The notes: generated by a model not told the origin, from the sequence alone. 53,944 bases of DNA from JAABTH01 sp964492615 (GCA_964492615.1 CAZBKZ010000014.1:1-53944); one strand, 5' to 3'. Counted from the stretch's first letter, positions 7,497-16,999 are shown. Numbers and translations are program-made.

Positions 7497-9380
7497 TTAA
7501 ACAGTGTCTCTACGAAATCGGAATGGATTATATTCCCGCCCAGACCACTGGATTCCCAACCGGCCCGAGAACTCTAACATCTTCAAGCGAATTCCATGGA
7601 CCAGTACTCCCAGGCTGCAGAGAACAAAGTTAAATACATGCCCAATTAAAAGGATCAGCACCCCAAAAATGAATGTGTTGCCAGACAAGAGGTCTCCGGC
7701 CATGTTATTAAATGCTCTCGCAATTTCGGCACCGGCCAGACCCATGGCAAAAAGCCGCACATAAGATATAATGTCGCCGAAAGCCGATATAGACCCCAGA
7801 ACTGTGCTCGGTAAATCTCCAAGACCACCAAGTAACCCTTTAAAAAAGTTACCACTTGGTTTTTGTGAGCCAAAGAGAATAATTAATACCAGCCCAACAA
7901 TTATTATATTTAAACTAATGTCTGCTACAAAACCTCCCGCACCAAGCGCCTGGTCGAGGTTGAATCTCGCCACCATATCAAGCACCAGGTAAAAAAGACC
8001 AAAATTAATGAGCATCCATCCTACCTGGCCCAGGGCCTGCAGGGAACGGTTGGCCAGGGAACGCAAAATATTCCAAACCTGTGCTATGGTTAGGTGAATG
8101 ATGGCGATGATGAAGCACAACAGCATAATGACATCTTGCCCACTTAAAACCTTATAAAATTCACCGGCGGGAGTGTAAAAACTGAATCCTTCCGTTAGCT
8201 GGCGAATCACTAACTTTTCCAAAAAAGTATCTTTAATGAGTTCAGGGCTCCCGAACCATGAGCCGGTTATGCTCCCCCATATAACAGTGGCCAGGCCAAG
8301 AATGGTAAATAGCACTACTGCCAGCGGAGGTTTCTCTTTTTTAAATTTTCCATAGTAAATCACCAGGCCTAATCCTGCCAGAAAGAAGATGCTTCCATAG
8401 GCGGCATCCCCGATAATCATGGCAAAAAATACGGTGAAAAAGCACAGAAATACCAGGCTAATATCCAGTTCTTTGTAGCCGGGGACAGTGCCCATAAACT
8501 TGAACACAGGTTCTACAATCTGCAACCACCTGGGATTACGAATTAGTGTTGGCACAGAATCTAACATTTCCGGTTCTTTTATGGCTAAGGCGACCGAGTT
8601 CTGCCGCGCCCAATTTTTAAGGGCCTCTGTCTCTTCAGCAGGAAGATAGCCAACTATGGCTGTGAGATTTCCCTCATCTACTGTATTTGCTTTGGCAATC
8701 CAATACTGCAGGTTAGAATCCAGTTCTTCCAGGTGAGTTTCAAGAGCAGGGACAAGGCCATAATAATGCTCGGCCTTTTCCGTTAGCTCTCCAATCTTAG
8801 CTTCCAGCTTATTTTTTTCTGCCCGCATCGCACTTAGACTTTGGTGGGGAGGGATAAACTCTTCATAATCGTCCAGTTTTACAGGTTCACGGGTAAGGTA
8901 GGCAAATACCAGCTCTTTTTTATCCTCTTTTAAAATTACCACGTAACCTTCGAGCTCATTAATATCATCGATTCTACTTTCGGAAGCTTTATAAATTTTG
9001 AGGTGGTAACCTTTGTTAGCAAGAAATATGAAGTCTGCAGGATCAAAATCCCCCCAGCCTTCCAAACCGGCAATCTGCTTTTCTAAAGCCGCCTCCTGCT
9101 CTATGGCAGCCTGCAGTTCATCCTTTAGCCTCAGCAATTCCTCCACTGCCTCAGAAGCTTCCAAGGAGAGAGGGGGCTGACCGTTCTTGTTTTTGAATGA
9201 GGTCAAAAAATTATATGCATCTTCTGCCCTGTTTTTCCTGGCAAGTGCATCGTCAACTTCCGGAGAAGAATACTGAAAGTCTTCAAGGTGGACAAGGCCC
9301 AGCTCAGCCAGCGCATCCAGAGTTAGCTCTTTATCTTTGGTCTGGACAACCATGAGTACATTTTTCATCTCTGCAATCAT
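7497..9380 (-). CDS. ntpI: V-type ATPase subunit I (stator, a-subunit)
   Basis: A 627-residue subunit with a coiled-coil cytoplasmic half (residues 1 to about 300) and a membrane half with about seven to eight helices, forming the ion channel against the K ring. The essential channel arginine is probably R542 in SYVRLFAMGLAG. The start has GGGAGG eight bases upstream and lies 3 bp after subunit D. Its place near the 3' end of the operon (D-I-K) is the spirochaete/chlamydia arrangement; in Thermus and Enterococcus I and K come before E. Confidence 0.95.
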   Translation of the reverse strand: MIAEMKNVLMVVQTKDKELTLDALAELGLVHLEDFQYSSPEVDDALARKNRAEDAYNFLTSFKNKNGQPPLSLEASEAVEELLRLKDELQAAIEQEAALEKQIAGLEGWGDFDPADFIFLANKGYHLKIYKASESRIDDINELEGYVVILKEDKKELVFAYLTREPVKLDDYEEFIPPHQSLSAMRAEKNKLEAKIGELTEKAEHYYGLVPALETHLEELDSNLQYWIAKANTVDEGNLTAIVGYLPAEETEALKNWARQNSVALAIKEPEMLDSVPTLIRNPRWLQIVEPVFKFMGTVPGYKELDISLVFLCFFTVFFAMIIGDAAYGSIFFLAGLGLVIYYGKFKKEKPPLAVVLFTILGLATVIWGSITGSWFGSPELIKDTFLEKLVIRQLTEGFSFYTPAGEFYKVLSGQDVIMLLCFIIAIIHLTIAQVWNILRSLANRSLQALGQVGWMLINFGLFYLVLDMVARFNLDQALGAGGFVADISLNIIIVGLVLIILFGSQKPSGNFFKGLLGGLGDLPSTVLGSISAFGDIISYVRLFAMGLAGAEIARAFNNMAGDLLSGNTFIFGVLILLIGHVFNFVLCSLGVLVHGIRLKMLEFSGRLGIQWSGREYNPFRFRRDTV

Positions 9381-9383
9381 CGA

Positions 9384-9980
9384 CTAGGCCTCCCTCACCA
9401 GTTTATTTTTCGCTAATTTGCCCCGCACAACAGCCGCTGTCTGTTGATCGCCAAGAAAAATATTAATGCGTCGTATATTTTCTGTAGTGTCAGGAATCTT
9501 TACCTTTTCAAACAAGTTAACCCGCTGGGTTGTAATTCTTAACTCTTCACCCAATAGGTCAGCCTGTTTATTAAGAATATAAAGTTCCTTATCTGCAGAA
9601 AAAAGCTCTTTCAGCTTTTGAACACCCGCATCCACCCAAAGCGGGTAGAACATCAGGTCATAAGGCATATCCTCATAAATAACCCCTTTAAACACTGGAA
9701 TATCAACACCGGCTATATTCGTGGTTTCCAGATCAGTCTCTTCCACCTTAACCAGCCCGGCAATATTCAAATTTTCGCCAAAAACATGGACCCAGCTCAT
9801 CAGTTCGGCATTGATTATGTCCCGCTGCCGGCTCTTTTCTTTAATCTGCAATTCTACTTGCCGTATCTCCATCTGCAGTAGCTGCTTTTTCAGAACCAGT
9901 GTGGGTAAATAGCGTTTATACCTTTTAAGCTGATCCTTTTGCTTTTTTAATTCACTTTTTGTATATTTAATTTTTGCCAT
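9384..9980 (-). CDS. ntpD: V-type ATPase subunit D (central stalk)
   Basis: A 198-residue, largely coiled-coil protein that forms the rotating central shaft inside the A3B3 head. The basic helical N-terminus (KYTKSELKKQKDQLKRYKRY) and matching C-terminal helix (LFEKVKIPDTTENIRRINIF) are typical. It starts 3 bp after subunit B. In canonical A/V-ATPases D pairs with a small subunit F, but no F gene is present in this operon. Confidence 0.92.
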   Translation of the reverse strand: MAKIKYTKSELKKQKDQLKRYKRYLPTLVLKKQLLQMEIRQVELQIKEKSRQRDIINAELMSWVHVFGENLNIAGLVKVEETDLETTNIAGVDIPVFKGVIYEDMPYDLMFYPLWVDAGVQKLKELFSADKELYILNKQADLLGEELRITTQRVNLFEKVKIPDTTENIRRINIFLGDQQTAAVVRGKLAKNKLVREA

Positions 9981-9983
9981 TAT

Positions 9984-11282
9984 CTACACCTTATTATGAC
10001 AGTATTTATCAATCAGCTCCGACTTCAGTCCTGTTTCTTCAGGCACAAAGCAACCGCCTAAAATTTCCCACCCTTTATCCAGGGCGTCTTCCAGGGGTAT
10101 GTTAACTGAAAGATCCATCATTTCCTGTTCAAACAACCTTCCATAAGTTAAAAGTTTCTCATCCCATTCTGACATTTTGAAGCCCATTGATTTCTTCTCA
10201 AGAGATTCTTTGTAGGCAGCGTACAGCTTAATCATACCGTCCATAATGGCACGATGATCATCACGGGTATCACCATTTACCAGCTGTTTTAACCTGGAAA
10301 GAGACCCAAATGGTTCAATCCGCCCATTTCGAAGGTAGAACTGTCCTTCAGTAATGTATCCAGTATTGTCGGGGACAGGATGGGTAACATCATCTCCAGG
10401 CATAGTGGTTACACCAAGAATAGTTATTGATCCTGACCCTTCAAAGTCAACTGCCTTTTCATAACGTGATGCTAGCTGAGTGTAAAGGTCTCCGGGATAG
10501 CCACGGTTGGAGGGAACCTGTTCCATGGTAATAGCGATTTCTTTCATAGCATCGGCAAAATTGGTCATATCCGTCAGTAGAACCAGAACCCGCTTATCTT
10601 GGATAGCAAACTTCTCCGCCACCGCCAGGGCAATATCGGGAACCAGCAGGGATTCAACGACCGGGTCGGATGCTGTATGAACAAAAAAGACTGTTCTGGA
10701 CATCACCCCGCCCTTTTCCAGGGTATCCTTAAAGTATAGATAATCATCGTATTTTAGACCCATCCCGCCGAGAATAATAATATCAACCTCCGCCTGCAGG
10801 GCTATCCGGGCTAAAAGCTCGTTATAAGGCTCTCCCGAAACAGAAAATATAGGCAATTTCTGTGACTCTACCAGCGAATTAAAAACATCGATCATGGGAA
10901 TTCCTGTCCGAACCATTCTGCGGGGAATAATCCGCTTGGCTGGGTTAACGGAAGGGCCACCAATTTCAACCATTGTATCCGCAAGCTCAGGTCCTCCGTC
11001 CCGCGGCCGTCCTGAACCATCAAAAATACGACCCAGTAAGTTCGGAGAAAAGGAAACCTTCATCGGCTCACCCATGAACCGGACTTCGTCCCCGGTAGAT
11101 ACTCCACGCCCACCATTGAAAACCTGCAGGGCAACTTCATCGCCTTTCAGGCGGATTACTTCCGCCAAAGATGAGCCATACCTGGTTCCGACAACGGCAA
11201 GCTCTTTATAGCGCACACCTGTTGCCTTTACTGTAATTACATTTCCGGATATCGATTCAATTTTGCTGTATACTTTTTGCAA
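9984..11282 (-). CDS. ntpB: V-type ATPase subunit B (non-catalytic)
   Basis: A 432-residue non-catalytic head subunit that alternates with A in the hexamer. It has the beta-barrel N-domain and a RecA-like core in which the P-loop is replaced by SVSGEPYNELLARI, as expected for B subunits. The PSNRGYPGDLYTQLA motif is intact. Its ATG is 2 bp after the subunit A stop, so expression is probably coupled. Length is in the normal range. Confidence 0.96.
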   Translation of the reverse strand: MQKVYSKIESISGNVITVKATGVRYKELAVVGTRYGSSLAEVIRLKGDEVALQVFNGGRGVSTGDEVRFMGEPMKVSFSPNLLGRIFDGSGRPRDGGPELADTMVEIGGPSVNPAKRIIPRRMVRTGIPMIDVFNSLVESQKLPIFSVSGEPYNELLARIALQAEVDIIILGGMGLKYDDYLYFKDTLEKGGVMSRTVFFVHTASDPVVESLLVPDIALAVAEKFAIQDKRVLVLLTDMTNFADAMKEIAITMEQVPSNRGYPGDLYTQLASRYEKAVDFEGSGSITILGVTTMPGDDVTHPVPDNTGYITEGQFYLRNGRIEPFGSLSRLKQLVNGDTRDDHRAIMDGMIKLYAAYKESLEKKSMGFKMSEWDEKLLTYGRLFEQEMMDLSVNIPLEDALDKGWEILGGCFVPEETGLKSELIDKYCHNKV

Positions 11283-11284
11283 CT

Positions 11285-13060
11285 TTAGCCCCTCCTTGAC
11301 TCGCCTGCCAATAGATTTTCGGCATCTGCTTCGACTCCAGTTTTCTTTTCGGCTAGCAGTTCAGAGATGGTTTTCTCCAGGTTATTAAACTCTTCGCCCT
11401 TCCACTTTTTGCCGTTATAGTCCAGGAAATTCTGGCGCACCCGGTTAAACCAGGAACGAGCTTCGTCTTTGCCGGCAAAATCTAACCTGGCCGTCAGAAT
11501 ATCGATGAGAATATCATAGATATGCAGTTGGCGCTCAGGGTCAACTGCAGCATCTACAGGATCAAATGAGTTCTGCTGGATATATACGTAATCAAGCAAC
11601 TCTGATTTCAGGTAAATAATATAATCATCCAGTGAAGTCCCTTCTTCACCAACAACTTTCATCATCTGGCCAACCTCGTCACCTTTAAAGAGAATAGCCC
11701 GGCCATATTCTGTTTTCTGCTGATCGATGATACCCTTATATTTTGACCAGGATTCCAGGGGGTGAATTGCGGGATATTTACGGGCATCGGCTCTCTGTTG
11801 AGATAAACCGTGAAATGCGCCAACCACCTTCAATGTGGCCTGGGTTACAGGCTCTTCAAAATTACCACCGGCCGGAGAAACAGTGCCGCCAATAGTTACC
11901 GAGCCGATATCGCCACTTTTCAAGCGAACTATTCCGGCCCGCTCGTAAAAGGCAGCAATCAGAGATTCCAGGTATGCAGGAAAGGCTTCCTCTCCTGGAA
12001 TTTCTTCCAGGCGACCGGACATTTCGCGCATAGCCTGAGCCCATCTTGAGGTTGAATCTGCCAGCAATAGAACGTTCAGACCCATCTGCCGGTAATATTC
12101 GGCCATGGTTACCGCCGTATAAACCGAAGCTTCACGAGCAGCAACCGGCATGGAAGAGGTGTTACAAATAATAATGGTCCTTTCCATCAGGGAGCGGCCG
12201 GTTTTCGGGTCAATCAGCTCGGGAAATTCTTTCAAGGTTTCCACTACCTCGCCAGCCCGCTCTCCACAGGCTGCGATAATAATAATATCCGCATCGGCAT
12301 ATCTGGAAGTAATCTGCTGCAAAACTGTTTTACCGGCACCAAAAGGACCGGGGATACAGTAAGTGCCACCTTTAGCCACGGGAATAAAAGTGTCAACAAT
12401 TCTTAGCTTGGTAATCAGGGTTTCTTCCGGCTTCAAGCGCTCTGCATAGCTTTTTATAGCTCTTTTTACCGGCCAGTTAAATACCATTGTCAACTGGTGA
12501 AGCACACCTTTTTCATCTTTAACCTCAGCCAACACATCATTGATGGTATACTTCCCTGCGCCGCTTATGCTCTCAATGGTAAGGACACCTTCAAGGTGAA
12601 AGGGGACCATGATCCAGTGTTTAAAAATACCCTCTTTGACGAAGCCGATCTGCTCACCAGCTTCCAGTCTGGCTCCAACCTCCACTGCAGGGCTGAACTC
12701 CCACTCTATTTTGTCATCGAGAGCCGCCAGATAAACACCGCGATCTAAAAAGAAACCACACTGCTCGGCCAGTGCGGGCAAGGGGTTCTGTAATCCGTCA
12801 TATACCTGACCTAATAAGCCCGGGCCTAGCTGCACACTAAGTAATTCACCACTGAATTCAACAGTATCCCCCACGCTTATACCCGAAGTCATTTCAAAAA
12901 CCTGGAGGTCAGCCATGTTGCCCTTGATTCGAATAACCTCTGCCTTTAACTTCTTACCCCCAGTGTTGATGTAACAGACTTCGTTCATCGTGGCTTCGCC
13001 GTCATATTCCACAGTTACCATATTTCCACTAATTCCAATTACTCTGTTAATAATCCTCAC
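11285..13060 (-). CDS. ntpA: V-type ATPase subunit A (catalytic)
   Basis: A 591-residue catalytic subunit that hydrolyses or makes ATP. The Walker A sequence GPFGAGKT is at residues 238-245. The long insert between the N-terminal barrel and the core (about residues 110-200), characteristic of V/A-type A subunits, is present, as are the GERAGEV and DSTSRWAQAMRE motifs. Overall wording (for example GPFGAGKTVLQ) resembles the bacterial subgroup of spirochaetes, chlamydiae and Bacteroidetes. It lies 25 bp after the DUF2764 gene, which leaves no room for subunit F. Confidence 0.97.
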   Translation of the reverse strand: MRIINRVIGISGNMVTVEYDGEATMNEVCYINTGGKKLKAEVIRIKGNMADLQVFEMTSGISVGDTVEFSGELLSVQLGPGLLGQVYDGLQNPLPALAEQCGFFLDRGVYLAALDDKIEWEFSPAVEVGARLEAGEQIGFVKEGIFKHWIMVPFHLEGVLTIESISGAGKYTINDVLAEVKDEKGVLHQLTMVFNWPVKRAIKSYAERLKPEETLITKLRIVDTFIPVAKGGTYCIPGPFGAGKTVLQQITSRYADADIIIIAACGERAGEVVETLKEFPELIDPKTGRSLMERTIIICNTSSMPVAAREASVYTAVTMAEYYRQMGLNVLLLADSTSRWAQAMREMSGRLEEIPGEEAFPAYLESLIAAFYERAGIVRLKSGDIGSVTIGGTVSPAGGNFEEPVTQATLKVVGAFHGLSQQRADARKYPAIHPLESWSKYKGIIDQQKTEYGRAILFKGDEVGQMMKVVGEEGTSLDDYIIYLKSELLDYVYIQQNSFDPVDAAVDPERQLHIYDILIDILTARLDFAGKDEARSWFNRVRQNFLDYNGKKWKGEEFNNLEKTISELLAEKKTGVEADAENLLAGESRRG

Positions 13061-13085
13061 CCATTTCTATTAGGTAATCAGTATA

Positions 13086-13613
13086 TTAATTTTCAGCCAA
13101 AGCCGCGTACTCCTTCTTGAAAGTATCTCTGCCAAGCTCCTCCTGAAATTTTTCTTGGCGCAATACTAGCTGAAGTTTTAAATAGTATATGATCAAAGCT
13201 TCAAGATCAAAATAGTGGTGAACACCTAACTCTTCTAAATGGTTCCACCGCAATTGGTCCAAATATTTTTCAGCATCCAACGGTGATTCTAAAGCCATGA
13301 CCGTGCGCACCTGCTCAAGCAAACTGTAGTCACGGGAAGTGCCCTCTGAATCAGGAAGATTGTCAAATGGCAGTTTTGAAATCCGGGCTTTAGCCAATTC
13401 CAGACGCAGATCCTTTTCCCAGGAGAGAATTCGATCAGAAAACGAAAAGCCGGTTGGCCCAGTTAAGCCCCAACGGCATTTTAGCAAAACCTGATAGCTG
13501 TTTGCATCGATTGTTTCTTTTGCAAACTGCAAAAAATATTCTTCAGAAACTGGTGGTTTTTCTCCCATTCCGATCGTTTTCAAGGCTGCTAAAGTGTAAT
13601 AATAATTTTTCAA
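13086..13613 (-). CDS. DUF2764 family V-ATPase-associated protein
   Basis: A 175-residue protein I assign to DUF2764. Signs are the MKNYYYTLAAL N-terminus, EKPPVSEEYFLQF, and the C-terminal LRWNHLEEL...HYFDLEALIIYYLKLQ pattern. The family is found almost only between V-ATPase E and A genes in Bacteroidetes, chlamydiae and spirochaetes, where it holds the place of subunit C. It may be the structural stand-in for subunit C, linking stalk and ring (inference). It follows ntpE by 18 bp. Some annotations may simply call it hypothetical. Confidence 0.82.
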   Translation of the reverse strand: MKNYYYTLAALKTIGMGEKPPVSEEYFLQFAKETIDANSYQVLLKCRWGLTGPTGFSFSDRILSWEKDLRLELAKARISKLPFDNLPDSEGTSRDYSLLEQVRTVMALESPLDAEKYLDQLRWNHLEELGVHHYFDLEALIIYYLKLQLVLRQEKFQEELGRDTFKKEYAALAEN

Positions 13614-13631
13614 AATGCTTTCCTCCTGGTC

Positions 13632-14234
13632 CTATATTGACTCTTTTAAAGCTGTCGCAAGATCGGGAGAAAGAGCCTGAGACAGAACCTCCGCTATACT
13701 TTCCTTGGAAAAATCGTATAAAACCCCGCTACTTCCACCGATCCGAAAGCCTTTGTCAAACTTAGCAGAGGGAATAATTTCCACTCCATCCCTAAGTTCC
13801 TGCGAGAGTTTCCCCTTTAAGGATTCTTTTAAAGTTTCGGCATCTTTCGAAGAGAGAACCACCCTGATACCCTCTTCACCCTTTTCAGCCCAGGCATTGA
13901 TCATCTCTACTATAATTTTCTCTGTTAAAGAAGTGTTTAGTGCTGTATCTACAGCTTCAATGATCACCGTATCCATTCGCTTTACGAGCTGCTTGTCCAA
14001 ACCAATCAAAACATCGCGGGCAGCCTGTTTAATTGCTGCTATACCGGCAGCTTTCTGTTGCTCGATCTCCTTTTCGGCTTGAGCTTTATGGGCTTCCGCC
14101 CTGGTCTCGGCATCCTTAATTATTTGTGCTGCTTTTGCTTCGGCTTCGGAAATAATCTTTTCAGCCTCAGTCTCAGCCGCAAGGACACCTTCGTTTTTAA
14201 TCTTGTCAATAAGTTCTTTTACCTGAATAGACAT
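13632..14234 (-). CDS. ntpE: V-type ATPase subunit E (peripheral stalk)
   Basis: A 200-residue subunit with an Ala/Glu/Lys-rich N-terminal coiled coil (about residues 10-75) and a globular C-terminal domain that caps the head. It is the first gene of the operon; the ATG follows AGGATGG. In canonical enzymes E pairs with a small coiled-coil subunit (G/H), for which there is no gene here. The 299 bp upstream should contain the operon promoter. Confidence 0.9.
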   Translation of the reverse strand: MSIQVKELIDKIKNEGVLAAETEAEKIISEAEAKAAQIIKDAETRAEAHKAQAEKEIEQQKAAGIAAIKQAARDVLIGLDKQLVKRMDTVIIEAVDTALNTSLTEKIIVEMINAWAEKGEEGIRVVLSSKDAETLKESLKGKLSQELRDGVEIIPSAKFDKGFRIGGSSGVLYDFSKESIAEVLSQALSPDLATALKESI

Positions 14235-14533
14235 GGCCCACCATCCTTTAAACTGATACTGATTTACTCTCTCCAGGAATCCAATTCAAAAACTGTAAAA
14301 GATTGATCTGATCTGTATCGCAACAATAAATTTTAACCAAACTTATTTTCCAAGCGACAACCTGGCCTAACTGGTCTCAAGAATTTGACAACACAATTTC
14401 CAGGCAGTGAATAACTCAATCTTTCCGATAATGATATGCTCAAAACAAAAACAAATCAGCGAAAAACGGAATACTTGCAAATCGCCGAATTATAGATATT
14501 ATTGTCCAAATTTATAACACAATATGCGAAACA
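14235..14533. other. spacer between comEB and the V-ATPase operon
   Basis: About 300 bp, AT-rich, without a credible gene. The promoter of the ATPase operon should lie here on the minus strand, but I see only poor matches to a sigma-A promoter. No clear terminator follows comEB. No remnant of F-ATPase or wecB coding sequence was recognised. Confidence 0.55.
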
Positions 14534-14995
14534 TTATACTATAAACCGGATGTTTAATCCAGCTTCAGCAAAGATTGCCTTAGCCAACTCATCGGGGTAA
14601 TTAGCAGCCAGCTTCAGGCTTTTTATTCCTGCGTTAACCAGCATTTTTGCGCAAACAGCACACGGATAATGAGTGCAGTAGAGCTCAGCACCTTTAATTG
14701 CCACTCCATGGACTGCAGCCTGTATTATGGCATTTTGTTCAGCATGCAAACCCCGGCATAGTTCATGCCGTTCGCCGGAGGGAATTTTCAACTGTTCCCT
14801 GATGCAACCAACTTCTTCGCAGTGAGCAAGACCAGCGGGTGCGCCATTATACCCAGTGGAAAGAATTCTTTTATCCAACACCAGCAGGGCGCCTACCTTG
14901 CGCCTGAGACAACTTGAACGTTTGGCAACCAGGTGAGCAATTTCCATGAAATAATCATCCCAGTCAGGACGCTGGTCAGCAAATATTTCATTCAT
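14534..14995 (-). CDS. comEB: dCMP deaminase (ComEB-like)
   Basis: A 153-residue zinc deaminase that converts dCMP to dUMP for thymidylate synthesis. The zinc and catalytic motifs are HAEQNAI (His and the acid-base Glu) and PCAVCAKML. It overlaps the upp stop by one base, so the two are coupled. A dCMP deaminase next to upp is common in Clostridia, placed just before the F-ATPase genes; here the V-ATPase follows. Confidence 0.95.
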   Translation of the reverse strand: MNEIFADQRPDWDDYFMEIAHLVAKRSSCLRRKVGALLVLDKRILSTGYNGAPAGLAHCEEVGCIREQLKIPSGERHELCRGLHAEQNAIIQAAVHGVAIKGAELYCTHYPCAVCAKMLVNAGIKSLKLAANYPDELAKAIFAEAGLNIRFIV

Positions 14996-15624
14996 CAGGC
15001 CGTACCAAAAAGCCGATCGCCGGCATCGCCAAGGCCTGGAACAATATAGGCATTTTCATTAAGTTTTTCATCCAGTGAAGCAAGGAATATTTTGATATCG
15101 GGATGCTCGGTAATTATGCGCTTTACTCCTTCGGGAGCAGCTATCAGGCTTAAAAGTTTTATATTTTTTACCCCGGCATTCTTAAGCACTGTTATGGCAT
15201 GAGATGCTGAGCCTCCGGTAGCAAGCATCGGCTCCAGCAGAAAACAATCAAGTTCATTAATGTTGGGAGGCAGGTTGCAGTAATACTCAACCGGAACATG
15301 TGTGTCGTGATCCCTGTAAAGTCCTATATGGCCGGCCCTGGCATATGGAAAAAGTCGTAAAGCACCGGGCACCATACCCAGGCCTGCCCTTAAGACTGCG
15401 ACAAATACCGGCGTCGGCTTTTTTATAAAAACGGCCTTAGAGGAAGTTACCGGGGTTACTATATCCTTTTCAATGGTTTCCATATCCCGAACCGCCTCGA
15501 AAAGCAACAGGGCAGTTATTTCTTCAACCAGGCCGCGAAACTGCCAGGTTTCTGTCTCTTTGCGTCTGCATTCTGATAGCTTATGCTTGATCAACGGGTG
15601 ATCAACAACAAAAACTTGCTCCAC
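14995..15624 (-). CDS. upp: uracil phosphoribosyltransferase
   Basis: A 209-residue enzyme that salvages uracil with PRPP to UMP. The PRPP-binding segment FLLEPMLATGGSA and the C-terminal uracil-binding YIVPGLGDAGDR are intact. It follows glyA by 23 bp in the conserved rpiB-glyA-upp order of Firmicutes. Length is normal. Confidence 0.97.
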   Translation of the reverse strand: MEQVFVVDHPLIKHKLSECRRKETETWQFRGLVEEITALLLFEAVRDMETIEKDIVTPVTSSKAVFIKKPTPVFVAVLRAGLGMVPGALRLFPYARAGHIGLYRDHDTHVPVEYYCNLPPNINELDCFLLEPMLATGGSASHAITVLKNAGVKNIKLLSLIAAPEGVKRIITEHPDIKIFLASLDEKLNENAYIVPGLGDAGDRLFGTA

Positions 15625-15647
15625 TCAGATCATCTCCTTTTTATTTG

Positions 15648-16907
15648 CTAGTAAGCAGGATATTCCATGCAAATTCGGCTGACACTTTTTTTGATGGTTT
15701 CAAGAATAGCACTGTCATTACGACCTTCAATGGTCTGACTGATAAGCGAGGCAATCTTAAGCATTTGCTCCGGCTTCATGCCCCGCGAAGTCAGGGTTGG
15801 TGTACCAAGCCTGATTCCGCTGGGATCATTAGCACCTTTCGGATCAAAAGGTATTACATTTTTATTGACGGTCAAATGCACGCTTTCTAAAAGCTTTTCG
15901 GCATCTTTACCAGAAATATTTTTATTGCGAAGATCAACAAGGATTAAATGTGTATCAGTTCCCCCCGTAACAAGATCAAAACCGTGTTCCATCAGACCCT
16001 GGGCCAGGGCATCTGCATTAGCCAGCACTGTTTTTTGATAATCTATATATCCGGGAAGTTGAGCTTCCTTAAAAGCAACTGCTTTGGCAGCTATAATATG
16101 CATCAGCGGACCACCCTGCAATCCGGGAAAGACTGCCTTGTCTATAGGCGCAGCATATTCATTACGACAAAATATCATTCCACCGCGGGGACCCCTGAAT
16201 GTTTTATGGGTAGTGGCAGTTACAATATCTGCTGTTTTAACCGGGTTCGGGTGAACCTTTGCCGCAATTAGCCCGGCCGTGTGTGCCATGTCAACCATGT
16301 AAAGTGCACCGACTTCATCGGCAATTTTCCTGAATCCTTCAAAATCAATCTGCCGGGGATATGAACTGGCACCGGCTATAATTAGCTTTGGATTTACTTT
16401 TTTTGCTATTTCTCTTACCTGATCCAAATTAATATAGTTAGTTTCCTGATCAACGCCATAGCTGTAAGATTCATAATAACGCCCCGATATATTTACTTTG
16501 CTGCCATGAGTGAGGTGACCACCGTGGCTGAGATCCATGCCCAGAATTCGATCGCCGGGCTTAAGCAGGGCCAGGTAAACTGCCATATTTGCCGATGTTC
16601 CAGAGTGAGGCTGTACATTAACATGTTCTGCTTCAAATAATTCAATTGCACGCCTGTAAGCCAATTCCTCCGCCTGGTCGGCGCAGTAACAGCCACCATA
16701 ATAACGCGCGTTAGGGTAGCCTTCTGCATACTTATTGGTTAATATCGAACCCTGTGCGGCCAGTACAGCGCTGCTAACCAAATTTTCAGAAGCTATCATG
16801 ATCAGGTTTTCCTGCTGTCGTTTTTCTTCTTCTTCAAGGGTGGCAAATATTTCGGGGTCAATGTCCTGCAGAGAGATTCCGGTTAAAAGCACTTCAGGTT
16901 TGTTCAT
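15648..16907 (-). CDS. glyA: serine hydroxymethyltransferase
   Basis: A PLP enzyme of about 419 residues that interconverts serine and glycine with tetrahydrofolate. The Schiff-base lysine is in TATTHKTFRGPRGG. I chose the ATG of MNKPEVLL, with GGAG upstream; other ATGs lie 12 and 18 bp further up. It sits in the conserved ywlE-rpiB-glyA-upp block. Confidence 0.96.
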   Translation of the reverse strand: MNKPEVLLTGISLQDIDPEIFATLEEEEKRQQENLIMIASENLVSSAVLAAQGSILTNKYAEGYPNARYYGGCYCADQAEELAYRRAIELFEAEHVNVQPHSGTSANMAVYLALLKPGDRILGMDLSHGGHLTHGSKVNISGRYYESYSYGVDQETNYINLDQVREIAKKVNPKLIIAGASSYPRQIDFEGFRKIADEVGALYMVDMAHTAGLIAAKVHPNPVKTADIVTATTHKTFRGPRGGMIFCRNEYAAPIDKAVFPGLQGGPLMHIIAAKAVAFKEAQLPGYIDYQKTVLANADALAQGLMEHGFDLVTGGTDTHLILVDLRNKNISGKDAEKLLESVHLTVNKNVIPFDPKGANDPSGIRLGTPTLTSRGMKPEQMLKIASLISQTIEGRNDSAILETIKKSVSRICMEYPAY

Positions 16908-16999
16908 ATATTTTCTCATCTCCATCCGATTAATCTGGGGCAGCAATTACATATTGTGCTGTCTCATTTACTGTGCTTCAATACTTTCACGGGCCAACT

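Noticed and set aside
13061..13085. Possible hidden subunit F between DUF2764 and subunit A
   Set aside because: Only 25 bp lie between the two genes; there is no room for a protein of about 100 residues.
14382..14412. Plus-strand TTGACA near 14385 as a promoter
   Set aside because: The -10 match is poor and there is no plus-strand gene downstream.
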